DNA from: Acidobacteriota bacterium
Lineage (GTDB): Bacteria > Acidobacteriota > Terriglobia > Bryobacterales > Bryobacteraceae
Direction of reading: 5' to 3'
NCBI GenBank assembly: GCA_947470805.1
Contig: CANIVU010000045.1
Span: 1 to 64,000, forward strand
DNA length: 64,000 nucleotides
The notes under the pieces are model-generated. The model was given only the letters and a program-made list of their open reading frames with translations. It ran no database searches and had not been told where the DNA came from. Within the stretch, counting starts at the first letter, position 1. Each line of letters opens with the position of its first letter. The position numbers and the translations under genes are program-made. Below are positions 1 to 7,288 of the stretch, piece by piece.

Positions 1-477
1 ATCCCAGAACGTCTTGCCGCCGGAGCCCAGCAACTTCGCCGTCGCATGATCGGTCTTGAAGTACTCCATCGTCATCTTCGAGTAGGAGAAGGAAACTTCT
101 TCCATCGGCAGGTTCTGGCCCAGGGCCTGTTCGGCCTGCGCCGTGAACGACTGCACGTGGCAGTTCTCGAAGATGTAGGAAAGGTAGGTCGTCTTCTCGC
201 CCGTCGCGCGGCAGAGGTGAACCTGCATCTTCGGCAGCGGTTCGCCCTTGGCGCAGAAGAAGAACAACTTCGGCGTCGCGATGTCGATCGTCTTCTTGAT
301 CGTGAACAGCTTGAAGTTGGCGCGTTCGCTGAACTGCGAACCACCCGACGAAAGCGAACCGGTGACAGCGTGATTCACGCCCACTTCGAACTCAACCAGT
401 TCGATCCAGTCCTTGTGCTTGGAGTCCGTGGACTCGCCTTTGATATTGCCTATTTCCAGAAAATAATCGGTAGCCAT
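1..477 (-). CDS. hcp: Hcp-family type VI secretion tube protein, 3' end outside window
   Basis: Hcp proteins form the hexameric ring tube of type VI secretion and can carry effectors. This copy begins with ATG at 477 behind a strong AAGGAGG ribosome site and runs off the left edge after 159 codons. Compared with the complete copy at 745-1245, only the last seven residues and the stop are missing. The two proteins are nearly identical apart from a few changes near the C-terminus, such as KMTMEYF against KLTVEYF. It follows the other copy on the same strand, but a hairpin lies between them, so each may be its own transcript. No baseplate, sheath or ClpV gene is in the window. Confidence 0.9.
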   Translation of the reverse strand, partial: MATDYFLEIGNIKGESTDSKHKDWIELVEFEVGVNHAVTGSLSSGGSQFSERANFKLFTIKKTIDIATPKLFFFCAKGEPLPKMQVHLCRATGEKTTYLSYIFENCHVQSFTAQAEQALGQNLPMEEVSFSYSKMTMEYFKTDHATAKLLGSGGKTFWD

Positions 478-686
478 TGGGCTCCTCCTTAGGTTTGTCT
501 AGGTTGTTGGGGACGGCTCGCCGGGAACCCGTGGGTCCGTCTGCCGAAAATCAAGCCCGAAATCTTTGAGAGCCGCCAGACTGTCTCGTCCGTCTTCCGC
601 TCTCATATCTACATGCGAAAGAGCGCGGCGAAAGCCATCAAAAATCTTCAGGTTTTTGCGCTCTTTCCATGCCCGCCAAATGCACA

Positions 687-716
687 ACGCCGGCCCTCCC
701 GAAGGAGCGCCGGCGT
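687..716 (-). terminator. Hairpin terminator after the complete hcp gene
   Basis: Arms 688-699 and 704-715 form a 12-bp stem with one mismatch and a four-base loop, about 30 bases past the hcp stop. There is no long T run afterwards, so it is a strong hairpin but not a perfect intrinsic terminator. Confidence 0.6.
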
Positions 717-744
717 CGTGTTTTCGAAAACGGAGAAGCTTGGA

Positions 745-1245
745 TCAACCGCCCTGATTCACCGTCTGGTCCCAGAACGTCTTGCCGCCGGAGCCCAGCA
801 ACTTCGCCGTCGCGTGATCGGTCTTGAAGTACTCCACCGTCAGCTTCGAGTAGGAGAAGGAGACCTCTTCAAGCGGCAGGTTCTGGCCCAGGGCCTGTTC
901 GGCCTGCGCCGTGAACGACTGCACGTGGCAGTTCTCGAAGATGTAGGAGAGGTAGGTCGTCTTCTCGCCCGTCGCGCGGCACAGGTGAACCTGCATCTTC
1001 GGCAGCGGTTCGCCTTTGGCGCAGAAGAAGAACAACTTCGGCGTCGCGATGTCGATCGTCTTCTTGATCGTGAACAGCTTGAAGTTGGCGCGTTCGCTGA
1101 ACTGCGAACCGCCCGACGAGAGCGATCCCGTCACGGCGTGGTTCACACCGAGTTCGAACTCAACCAGTTCGATCCAGTCCTTGTGCTTGGAGTCGGTCGA
1201 CTCGCCTTTGATGTTGCCTATTTCCAGAAAATAATCGGTAGCCAT
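745..1245 (-). CDS. hcp: Hcp-family type VI secretion tube protein
   Basis: Complete 166-residue Hcp-like protein, the usual length for the family. It starts MATDYFLEIGNIKGESTD, has the central FSERANFKLFTIKKTID segment and ends in the conserved beta strands SFSYSKLTVEYF. ATG at 1245 is preceded by CTAAGGAGGAG, an excellent ribosome site, and the same leader precedes the second copy. The pair is a recent tandem duplication, judged from the near-identical DNA. Hcp genes away from a type VI cluster are common and often pair with particular effectors, but none is recognisable next to this one. Confidence 0.92.
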   Translation of the reverse strand: MATDYFLEIGNIKGESTDSKHKDWIELVEFELGVNHAVTGSLSSGGSQFSERANFKLFTIKKTIDIATPKLFFFCAKGEPLPKMQVHLCRATGEKTTYLSYIFENCHVQSFTAQAEQALGQNLPLEEVSFSYSKLTVEYFKTDHATAKLLGSGGKTFWDQTVNQGG

Positions 1246-1383
1246 GGGGCTCCTCCTTAGTCGTTGAGTGATATTCGGGAGCGCCTCCGGTTACCCGGTT
1301 GCGGTTGCTTGTTGCCGCTGTCCGCTCTCACTTACTCATAGCGGAACAACGCTCCGGAATCCATCAAAAAACCGCGGTGATTT

Positions 1384-1968
1384 TTAGCCGAGCAATTTCG
1401 CCAGCCACTCCGGATGGAACGCCCACCGCAAAAATGCCGCCGTTTCCAGAAATACGCCCATTCCCCCCAGCGCCGCGGCGAACCGGAACAGCCAGTCCTT
1501 CTTCGTCAGTGCTGAAATGCCGGCCATCGTAATCGCGATCGTGAAACAAGCCTCCGCCATATCCAACTGATCATCGTGGATGTTCAGCCGGTCATATTCG
1601 GTCTCGTATCCTTCGGCTTGCTTCTTTATCTCTTCCTTTTCCCTCGAATACCGTTTCGCCTCAGCCTCGAACTTCGTAATGGCTTTCTCCACAGTCTCCC
1701 GGTGCGCCGCCCCCGTAACCCCGGGCAATTGCGCTCGCAACTGGGTTGCCCCGTTCTCCGCCAGAATCTCCTTCGTACTCTTCGCCTGATAGTAGTTCCA
1801 CTGGCCGACGGCGCGCGAATTCGCCTGGCTCATGTTCTGCACGATATTCCCGTCTTTGATGTTCCCAATCGCCATCAGTGTCGCCACCACCGCCACCAGC
1901 GTTGCCACCCTCGAGTTCAGCGAACTCTCCGGCACCGCGGTCTCGATCGCTTCTTTGATATCGCTCAT
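1384..1968 (-). CDS. DUF4337-family membrane protein
   Basis: 194-residue protein with an N-terminal hydrophobic segment at about 20-36, a helical charged middle (about 60-130, rich in Lys, Glu and Gln, probably coiled coil), and a hydrophobic pair of segments near the C-terminus. This plan, with the SRAVGQWNYYQAKSTKE motif after the first membrane segment, matches the DUF4337 family of unknown function. A GAGGAGG site lies upstream of ATG 1968. The reading frame of the gene remnant upstream ends on this ATG (TGATG), but that frame is not a real full gene, so the overlap is probably accidental. Confidence 0.75.
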   Translation of the reverse strand: MSDIKEAIETAVPESSLNSRVATLVAVVATLMAIGNIKDGNIVQNMSQANSRAVGQWNYYQAKSTKEILAENGATQLRAQLPGVTGAAHRETVEKAITKFEAEAKRYSREKEEIKKQAEGYETEYDRLNIHDDQLDMAEACFTIAITMAGISALTKKDWLFRFAAALGGMGVFLETAAFLRWAFHPEWLAKLLG

Positions 1969-2052
1969 CAGTCTCGATTTGCCTCCTCTCTATGGCAGCA
2001 CAAAATCGGGACGGCCACACCCTGGTCGATTACCCTGGAAGTGGCCCGTCGA

Positions 2053-2163
2053 ATGAAAACCGTAAACCTCCTGTTGGCCTTTTCCCTCTCCTCCTTCGCC
2101 CAGTCGCTTGCCGGCACGTGGCTCACTCCGGAGGGCCTTTCCCGGATCGAAATCAAGCCCTGC
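2053..2163 (+). pseudogene. 5' fragment of a DUF2147-like secreted protein
   Basis: From ATG 2053 the plus strand encodes a clean signal peptide (MKTVNLLLAFSLSSFAQ), then GTWLTPEGLSRIEIKPCG, which resembles the start of DUF2147 domains. After about 2163 the plus-strand reading becomes nonsense, and the minus strand encodes the start of a different secreted protein. The gene therefore lost everything after its first ~37 codons by rearrangement. The family call rests on this short segment only. Confidence 0.5.
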
Positions 2164-2165
2164 GG

Positions 2166-2498
2166 TTCTAACGCCATCGGCGCCGTCGCCACCGTTACTT
2201 TCTTCGTAAACACCGCGAATCCAGGTGCGGAAACCTCCACCGTGTATCCGCCCGCTGCCAGATCGGCAACGGCATACATCCCATTGGCATCCGCCAATTT
2301 ACTCTTCTTTGTCTTCGTGGCGTCATCGGTCACCGCCACCACGGCGCCGGCTACGGCCGCGCCACTTTGATCCTTCACGGCGCCGGAAATAGCCGCCATT
2401 TGTGCATATGCGGCCGTCATCGTGACGATAGCCGCAAGAGTCAGGCGCACCACAGTGGTGCGAAGCGACACGGAGCCGCTGGGCAATGCGAATCGCAT
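2166..2498 (-). pseudogene. Truncated secreted carboxypeptidase-regulatory-domain protein
   Basis: Starts at ATG 2498 behind a GGGAGGAC site. It encodes a signal peptide ending at AYA-Q and one carboxypeptidase-regulatory-like beta-sandwich (about residues 35-105: ISGAVKDQSGAAVAGA, then YTVEVSAPGFAVF). The frame stays open to 1968, but its last ~65 residues are the antisense of the DUF2147-like fragment and are unlikely to be native. In this phylum the domain normally heads a long TonB-dependent receptor, so this is probably a receptor 5' end cut off at about 2165. Confidence 0.5.
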
Positions 2499-2830
2499 TT
2501 GCGTAGTCCTCCCAAAGGTAAGTAAGTTCGATCCCGAGGTATACGGAATGGAAGGCCCCGCCCATTGAAACCGGTCACTGGCAAGCAGTGCGAATCGGTC
2601 TACAAGGTACTTTTCCGAGCCGCGCCAAAATCTACTCTGGCGGGCGTTCTGATTCTTTGGGAGGCCGATCTAGCAACGTAGCTAAACACAACAGCGAGTT
2701 GTGATTCGGAATCGTAACAACCGTTTCTGATTTATTCCAATCGCGTTTTCTTATCTGTCCGATTCGTTTTCTCTATCGCCCCCCTGACACCGTTCTTCAA
2801 GAAGAGTACAATCCCAGTGAGAGCGCTTAC
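2499..2830. other. Intergenic region with divergent promoters presumed
   Basis: No gene is seen in these 332 bases. The right half (2690-2800) is noticeably AT-richer than the surroundings, as expected for the promoter of the oxidoreductase gene that follows. A tRNA T-loop-like string near 2527 has no matching cloverleaf. Confidence 0.4.
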
Positions 2831-4108
2831 ATGACAACCAGACGACAACTCCTTCAAACAGCAGTCGCACCCATGATTGTGCCCAGCTTCGTCCTCGGCC
2901 AGCGCGCCGGCGCCGTTGCTCCCAGCGACAAGATCCTCTTCGGCGGCATCGGCATCGGCTCCCGCGGTGCCCACGTTCTAAGCAAGCTCCTCAAAATCGA
3001 ACAGGCCAAATTCATCGCCATCTGCGACGTCCGCAACGAACGCCGCGAGGCCATCAAATCCATCGCCGACCAAAACTACGGCGACCACGACTGCAAAATG
3101 TACGGCGATCAGTTCGAACTCCTCGCCCGCCAGGACATCGACGCCGTCCTCATCGCCACCGGCGACCGCTGGCACACCCCGCTCTCCATCATCGCCGCCC
3201 AGCACGGCAAAGACGTCTACTGCGAAAAACCCTGCTCCATGTCCATCGAGGAAAGCTGGGCTCTCGCCGCCGCCTTCAAACGCTATGGCCGCCTCTACCA
3301 GGCCGGCTGTCAGCGTCGCAACGGCGCCAACTTCGCCCAATGCAAGGACCTCCTCAAATCCGGCGCCCTCGGCAAATTGAAAGCCCTCTACGCCAACGTC
3401 GGCCCATCCGTGAACTGGCCCCCGCTCCCCTCGCGCGACTGGCTTGCTGCCGAAGAACTCCCGCCCAAACAAGTCCTCGATTGGGGGCGCTGGCTCGGCC
3501 CCGCCCCCTGGCGTCCCTATCACTCCAGCTACGTCAGAGGCGGCTGGCGCAACTTCTACGACTTCCACGGCGGCGGCATCCTCGAATGGGGCTCCCACAC
3601 CGTCGATCTCTGCCATTGGGCCGCCGAACTCGACGACACCCAGCCCGTCTCCTATGAACCTGTCGGCACCAACACCGGCCCCTACCAGGTGAACTGCACC
3701 TACGCCAACGGCGTCAAACTCGTCATGCGAGATAACGCCTGGGATGGCGCACTCAACACCGGCTCCTGCTCCTTCCGTATTGAGGGTGAAAATGGCTGGG
3801 TCGAAACCGGCGACAAGACCATCATCGCCAGCTCCGACAACATCAAGCCGCTGATCCGCCCCACGGAATCGGCCGCCCTCGCCCTCGAGAATCACGTCAA
3901 GGAACTGGTCCGCTGCATCAAGACCCGCCAGTCCCCGGCCGCCAGCGCCGCTGCCGCCGCCAACTCCCACGTCACCTGCCACGCTGCCTTCATCGCCTAT
4001 CAGCGCGGCAAGACGCTCACCTGGGATACAACAAAACACGAATTCACGAACGACGAAATCGCCAACCGTATGCGCGCCCGCGCCATGCGCGAACCCTGGC
4101 ACGTCTGA
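2831..4108 (+). CDS. Gfo/Idh/MocA-family oxidoreductase with N-terminal export signal
   Basis: 425-residue NAD(P)-dependent dehydrogenase of the Gfo/Idh/MocA family, which oxidises or epimerises sugars and related polyols. A twin-arginine-like leader (MTTRRQLLQTAVAPMIVPS) suggests export. The Rossmann glycine motif is GGIGIGSRG at about residue 37, and the family Glu-Lys-Pro motif is seen in VYCEKPCSM. The C-terminal alpha/beta domain follows. A HEAT-repeat gene starts 24 bases downstream on the same strand, so the two are probably co-transcribed. The substrate cannot be predicted. Confidence 0.88.
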   Translation: MTTRRQLLQTAVAPMIVPSFVLGQRAGAVAPSDKILFGGIGIGSRGAHVLSKLLKIEQAKFIAICDVRNERREAIKSIADQNYGDHDCKMYGDQFELLARQDIDAVLIATGDRWHTPLSIIAAQHGKDVYCEKPCSMSIEESWALAAAFKRYGRLYQAGCQRRNGANFAQCKDLLKSGALGKLKALYANVGPSVNWPPLPSRDWLAAEELPPKQVLDWGRWLGPAPWRPYHSSYVRGGWRNFYDFHGGGILEWGSHTVDLCHWAAELDDTQPVSYEPVGTNTGPYQVNCTYANGVKLVMRDNAWDGALNTGSCSFRIEGENGWVETGDKTIIASSDNIKPLIRPTESAALALENHVKELVRCIKTRQSPAASAAAAANSHVTCHAAFIAYQRGKTLTWDTTKHEFTNDEIANRMRARAMREPWHV

Positions 4109-4132
4109 CCGGAAACGAAAGGAGACAACCCC

Positions 4133-4807
4133 ATGCCACAAGCCCCTGCCAAACCGCTGCCCCCCGTGCCTCCCGCCGAGTTCCGCGAAGGCGATATCGC
4201 AACGATGACAGCCCCCGCCCTCATCGCCATTCTCAAGGACGCCGCCTCCCCCGAATTCAAGAAGGCGAAAGCCTGCGTCCGCCTCGGTGAACTCGGTGCC
4301 AAGGAAGCCATCCCCGTTCTGGCAACCCTCCTCGACAACGATCACCTGAACGTCTACGCCCGCTCCGGCCTCGAACCCATGGCCGGCCCCGAAGCCGACG
4401 ACGCTCTCCGCGCCGCCCTTCCAAAGCTGAAGGGCAACCACCTCATCGGCGCCGTGAACTCCCTCGGCAAACGGCGCGACGCCAAAGCCATCCCCGCGCT
4501 CGCCAAACTCCTCCACAGCCCCGACCAGGAAACCGCCCGCTCCGCCGCCGCCGCCCTCGGCTCCATCGGTGGCCCGCAGGCGCAGAAGGACCTCCAATCG
4601 GCCCTTCCGAAAACCAGCGGCCTCGTTAAACTAGCCGTTGCCGACGCCATCCTCATCTGCGCCGAACGCTACCTGGCCGACGGCAAACGCGCCGAAGCCC
4701 TGGCCCTCTTCGGCTCCATGAGCGCCCCGGAAATCCCAAAGCCTATGCGCCTGGCCGCCATGAACGCCATCATTCGCGAGGAGACGTCCCCCACCCGTCC
4801 CCGTTAA
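4133..4807 (+). CDS. HEAT-repeat protein
   Basis: 224-residue protein made of HEAT-type helical repeats, for example KACVRLGELGAKEAIPVLA and a later SAAAALGSIGGPQAQKDL. Such proteins are scaffolds without catalytic activity. There is no signal peptide or membrane segment. It follows the Gfo/Idh/MocA gene closely behind an AAAGGAGAC ribosome site. It ends one base from the convergent glycosyltransferase gene, leaving no room for a separate terminator. Confidence 0.75.
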   Translation: MPQAPAKPLPPVPPAEFREGDIATMTAPALIAILKDAASPEFKKAKACVRLGELGAKEAIPVLATLLDNDHLNVYARSGLEPMAGPEADDALRAALPKLKGNHLIGAVNSLGKRRDAKAIPALAKLLHSPDQETARSAAAALGSIGGPQAQKDLQSALPKTSGLVKLAVADAILICAERYLADGKRAEALALFGSMSAPEIPKPMRLAAMNAIIREETSPTRPR

Positions 4808-4808
4808 T

Positions 4809-5687
4809 TCAGGCGACGAAAGTCGCACACGCCCGCCGCACATCGCGCATAAACTCAACCGGGTCGTGCCACACTGCAATTGCTGTATACCGTGGCACTG
4901 CCCGCCACCTCCCGGCCGTGCTCCGGCTGTGCAGCGCACGGGTTAGCAAATAGCGATAAAACGAAGCCTTCGTCTTCCCCTCCAGCCCCTGCGCCTCCGC
5001 CGGCGCCGCCGCGAATACCTTGCGGTTTGCCGCCAGAAAATTCCGCTCCACCAGCCAGAACCGGGTGCTCAGCGATTGCGGGGACCGCCGGTACCAAACC
5101 ACCACCTCCGGCACCACCGCGAAGGAATAACGCGCCGCCAGTCGGGTGTGCAACTCCCAGTCCTCGGCCGCCTGGAGCGTTTCGTCAAAGCCGCCGAGGT
5201 CCATCACCGCCGTCCGCCGCATCAACGTGTTGGACCCGCACGCCACAAAGTTCTTCCGTAATAACTCTTCCAGCACCCGCCCTTCAAACACGGCCCGCCC
5301 ATCCCCGTGCAACGGCCGCAAATCCTCGTCCACAAAGTCCGTCCACCCGTACGCCACCGCCGCATCGGCCACCCGCTCCATCGCCGCCACCTGTAACTCC
5401 AACTTGCGCGGCAGCCAAATATCGTCGGCATCTATGGGCGCCACAAACTCCCCCCGCGCCACCGCCAGCGCCCGGTTCCGCGCCGCCGACGGGCCTCCCC
5501 GCTCCTGCCGCAAAACCAGCACGCGCGCATCAATAATCCCCGCCAGCACCGCCCCTGTTCCATCCGTCGACCCGTCATCGACAACGATCAATTCCCAATC
5601 ACTCAGCGTCTGCCGCATCACCGATTCCACTGCGGCCCCGATCGTCCCAGCCGCATTATGCGCCGCCATCACGCAACTGACTTTCAC
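4809..5687 (-). CDS. Family 2 glycosyltransferase
   Basis: 292-residue GT-A fold glycosyltransferase. The N-terminus VSCVMAAHNAAGTIGAAVES is the nucleotide-binding start of GT2 enzymes, followed by LIVVDDGSTDGT and the metal-binding IDADD. The frame is open further upstream, but the extra residues are unlike the family. I chose GTG at 5687, which overlaps the stop of the upstream PhyH gene in the four-base GTGA arrangement and implies translational coupling. It probably adds a sugar to a cell-surface glycan, with donor and acceptor unknown. Confidence 0.85.
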   Translation of the reverse strand: MKVSCVMAAHNAAGTIGAAVESVMRQTLSDWELIVVDDGSTDGTGAVLAGIIDARVLVLRQERGGPSAARNRALAVARGEFVAPIDADDIWLPRKLELQVAAMERVADAAVAYGWTDFVDEDLRPLHGDGRAVFEGRVLEELLRKNFVACGSNTLMRRTAVMDLGGFDETLQAAEDWELHTRLAARYSFAVVPEVVVWYRRSPQSLSTRFWLVERNFLAANRKVFAAAPAEAQGLEGKTKASFYRYLLTRALHSRSTAGRWRAVPRYTAIAVWHDPVEFMRDVRRACATFVA

Positions 5688-6421
5688 GCCTTCACCCTGC
5701 TCAACAACCGCCCTACCCCGTACCGCCACGGAAACGTGGCAACGTCCTTCCGCACCCGCTCCCCATCCGCCGTCGTGAAATACGGCGCTGCCTCCGCCCC
5801 CCACAACTGCCGGTAGTAGTCCAGCAGCAACGGAATCCGCTTGTCCTCCGCGCGCTGATAGTGCAGAAACAGCACTACCCGTTCCCGCGATGTCTCCCGG
5901 TCCCCGCGGTGCCACACGCTCGCATCAAACACATAAAACCGCCCATCGCCAAACCCCGCAAACTGTTCCGGCACCCCCGCCGCCAGCACCGCCGCCTCGT
6001 CCGTCGGTGGCCAATCCCGCCGCCCCTGCGTGCCCGCAATGCACCACGTTGCGGCCTCCGCCGTGCACCCCTCCAACCCCACCGCCACCGTCACCGTCGG
6101 CCACAAAAAGCTCTCCAGGTCGACATGCCACGCGTGCGCCTCGTTCGGCGTCGCCCGCCGGATGTTCGGCCCCCACATCACCCATTTCCGCGTTCCCAAT
6201 ATCGCCTCAACCGTCGCCACGATCGCCGCGTCCTGCGCCACCCGGCGAATGGCCTCCGTCAACAGATACGGCACGCCCCGCCGCCTCTCCGCCTCCATCC
6301 GCGCCAGTTCCCGCGCAAAAGCCGGCTCGTCCGCCAGCAGTTCCTGCACCACCGAAGGGTCCGCCAACGCCCGCGAAACCGCCAGAAATCCGCGCTTCCG
6401 GTACTCCTCGCCCACTGTCAT
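5684..6421 (-). CDS. Phytanoyl-CoA dioxygenase (PhyH)-family protein
   Basis: 245-residue non-haem Fe(II)/2-oxoglutarate oxygenase. The iron-binding HxD is seen in AWHVDLESF at about residue 120, and the distal His with a following Arg in SVWHRGDRETSRERV. Members hydroxylate lipids, natural products or sugars. The long open frame upstream overlaps the divergent SDR gene and is not family-like, so ATG 6421 is taken as the start. Coupling to a glycosyltransferase suggests a tailoring step on a glycan or small molecule, which is inference. Confidence 0.8.
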   Translation of the reverse strand: MTVGEEYRKRGFLAVSRALADPSVVQELLADEPAFARELARMEAERRRGVPYLLTEAIRRVAQDAAIVATVEAILGTRKWVMWGPNIRRATPNEAHAWHVDLESFLWPTVTVAVGLEGCTAEAATWCIAGTQGRRDWPPTDEAAVLAAGVPEQFAGFGDGRFYVFDASVWHRGDRETSRERVVLFLHYQRAEDKRIPLLLDYYRQLWGAEAAPYFTTADGERVRKDVATFPWRYGVGRLLSRVKA

Positions 6422-6469
6422 TTGCCCGAGAATAGCACCCTTCCCCCGGCCGCTGCGTAGACTATCAAT

Positions 6470-7207
6470 ATGAGCGGCCAACCCGTCATCGTCATCACCG
6501 GCGGCTCCCGCGGCATCGGTGCCGCCACCGCCCGCCTCGCCGCCGCCCGCGGCTATAAAGTCGCCATCAACTATGCCCACGACCGCCAAATCGCCGAACA
6601 ACTCGCCACCGAAATCCACGCCGTCGCCATCCAGGCCGACCTCGCCACCGAAGCCGGCGTCCTCTCCCTCTTCGAACAAGTCGACGCCAAACTCGGCCGC
6701 CTCTCCGCCCTGGTCAACAACGCCGCCACACTCGAAACCCAAACACGCCTCGACTCCCTCGACGCCGCCCGCATTCAACGCCTCTTCGCCCTCAACGTCC
6801 AAGCCCCGCTGCTCTGTGCGAAAGAAGCCGTCCGCCGCATGTCCACCCGCTACAACGGCCCCGGCGGCGCCATCGTCAACGTCTCCTCCGGCGCCTCCAA
6901 AACCGGCTCCCCCGGCGAATACATCGACTACGCCGCCACCAAAGGCGCCATCGATACGTTCACCATCGGTCTCGCCAAAGAGGTCGCCGAAGAAGGCATC
7001 CGCGTCAACGCCGTCCGCCCCGGCTTCATCTACACCACCATGCACGCCAAAGGCGGCGAGCCCAATCGTGTCGATCGCCTGAAATCCCAAGTCCCGCTCC
7101 AGCGCGGCGGCCAGCCCGAAGAAGTCGCCACCGCCATCCTCTGGCTGCTCTCCGAAGAAGCTTCCTACATCACCGGCGCTATCCTCGACGTCGCCGGCGG
7201 ACGCTGA
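6470..7207 (+). CDS. Short-chain dehydrogenase/reductase
   Basis: 245-residue classical SDR. It has the TGGSRGIGAAT cofactor motif near residue 10, the NNAA motif, catalytic Ser in NVSSGAS, and YAATKGA with the catalytic Tyr and Lys. The C-terminal SEEASYITGAILDVAGGR is typical of FabG-like oxidoreductases. It is divergent from the PhyH gene with only 48 bases between the starts. The substrate is unknown. Confidence 0.9.
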   Translation: MSGQPVIVITGGSRGIGAATARLAAARGYKVAINYAHDRQIAEQLATEIHAVAIQADLATEAGVLSLFEQVDAKLGRLSALVNNAATLETQTRLDSLDAARIQRLFALNVQAPLLCAKEAVRRMSTRYNGPGGAIVNVSSGASKTGSPGEYIDYAATKGAIDTFTIGLAKEVAEEGIRVNAVRPGFIYTTMHAKGGEPNRVDRLKSQVPLQRGGQPEEVATAILWLLSEEASYITGAILDVAGGR

Positions 7208-7288
7208 CCCCGAATCGCCGCAAAATCGCGTTGCGGGCTCGAATACTTGGCGGGAGATCAGCCCTGCGGGTGTACGATGGGGGCAGCC

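Noticed and set aside
1366-1385. Terminator after the DUF4337 gene
   Set aside because: The short ACCGCGGT palindrome flanked by A and T runs cannot form a stem with a normal loop. It may help but is not supported.
2520-2545. tRNA T-loop-like string near 2527
   Set aside because: No acceptor, D or anticodon arms can be paired around it.
2978-4597. Large minus-strand open frame opposite the Gfo/Idh/MocA and HEAT genes
   Set aside because: Low-complexity Gly/Val/Ala/Asp translation of high-GC antisense. The plus-strand genes have clear domains.
4809-5915. Longer glycosyltransferase reading starting at 5915
   Set aside because: The extra N-terminal residues overlap the PhyH gene, are Gly/Ala/Val-rich shadow sequence, and the GT2 fold begins right after GTG 5687.
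5684-7090. A 468-residue PhyH reading
   Set aside because: Its first half is antisense to the clear SDR gene at 6470-7207. The PhyH family start fits ATG 6421.
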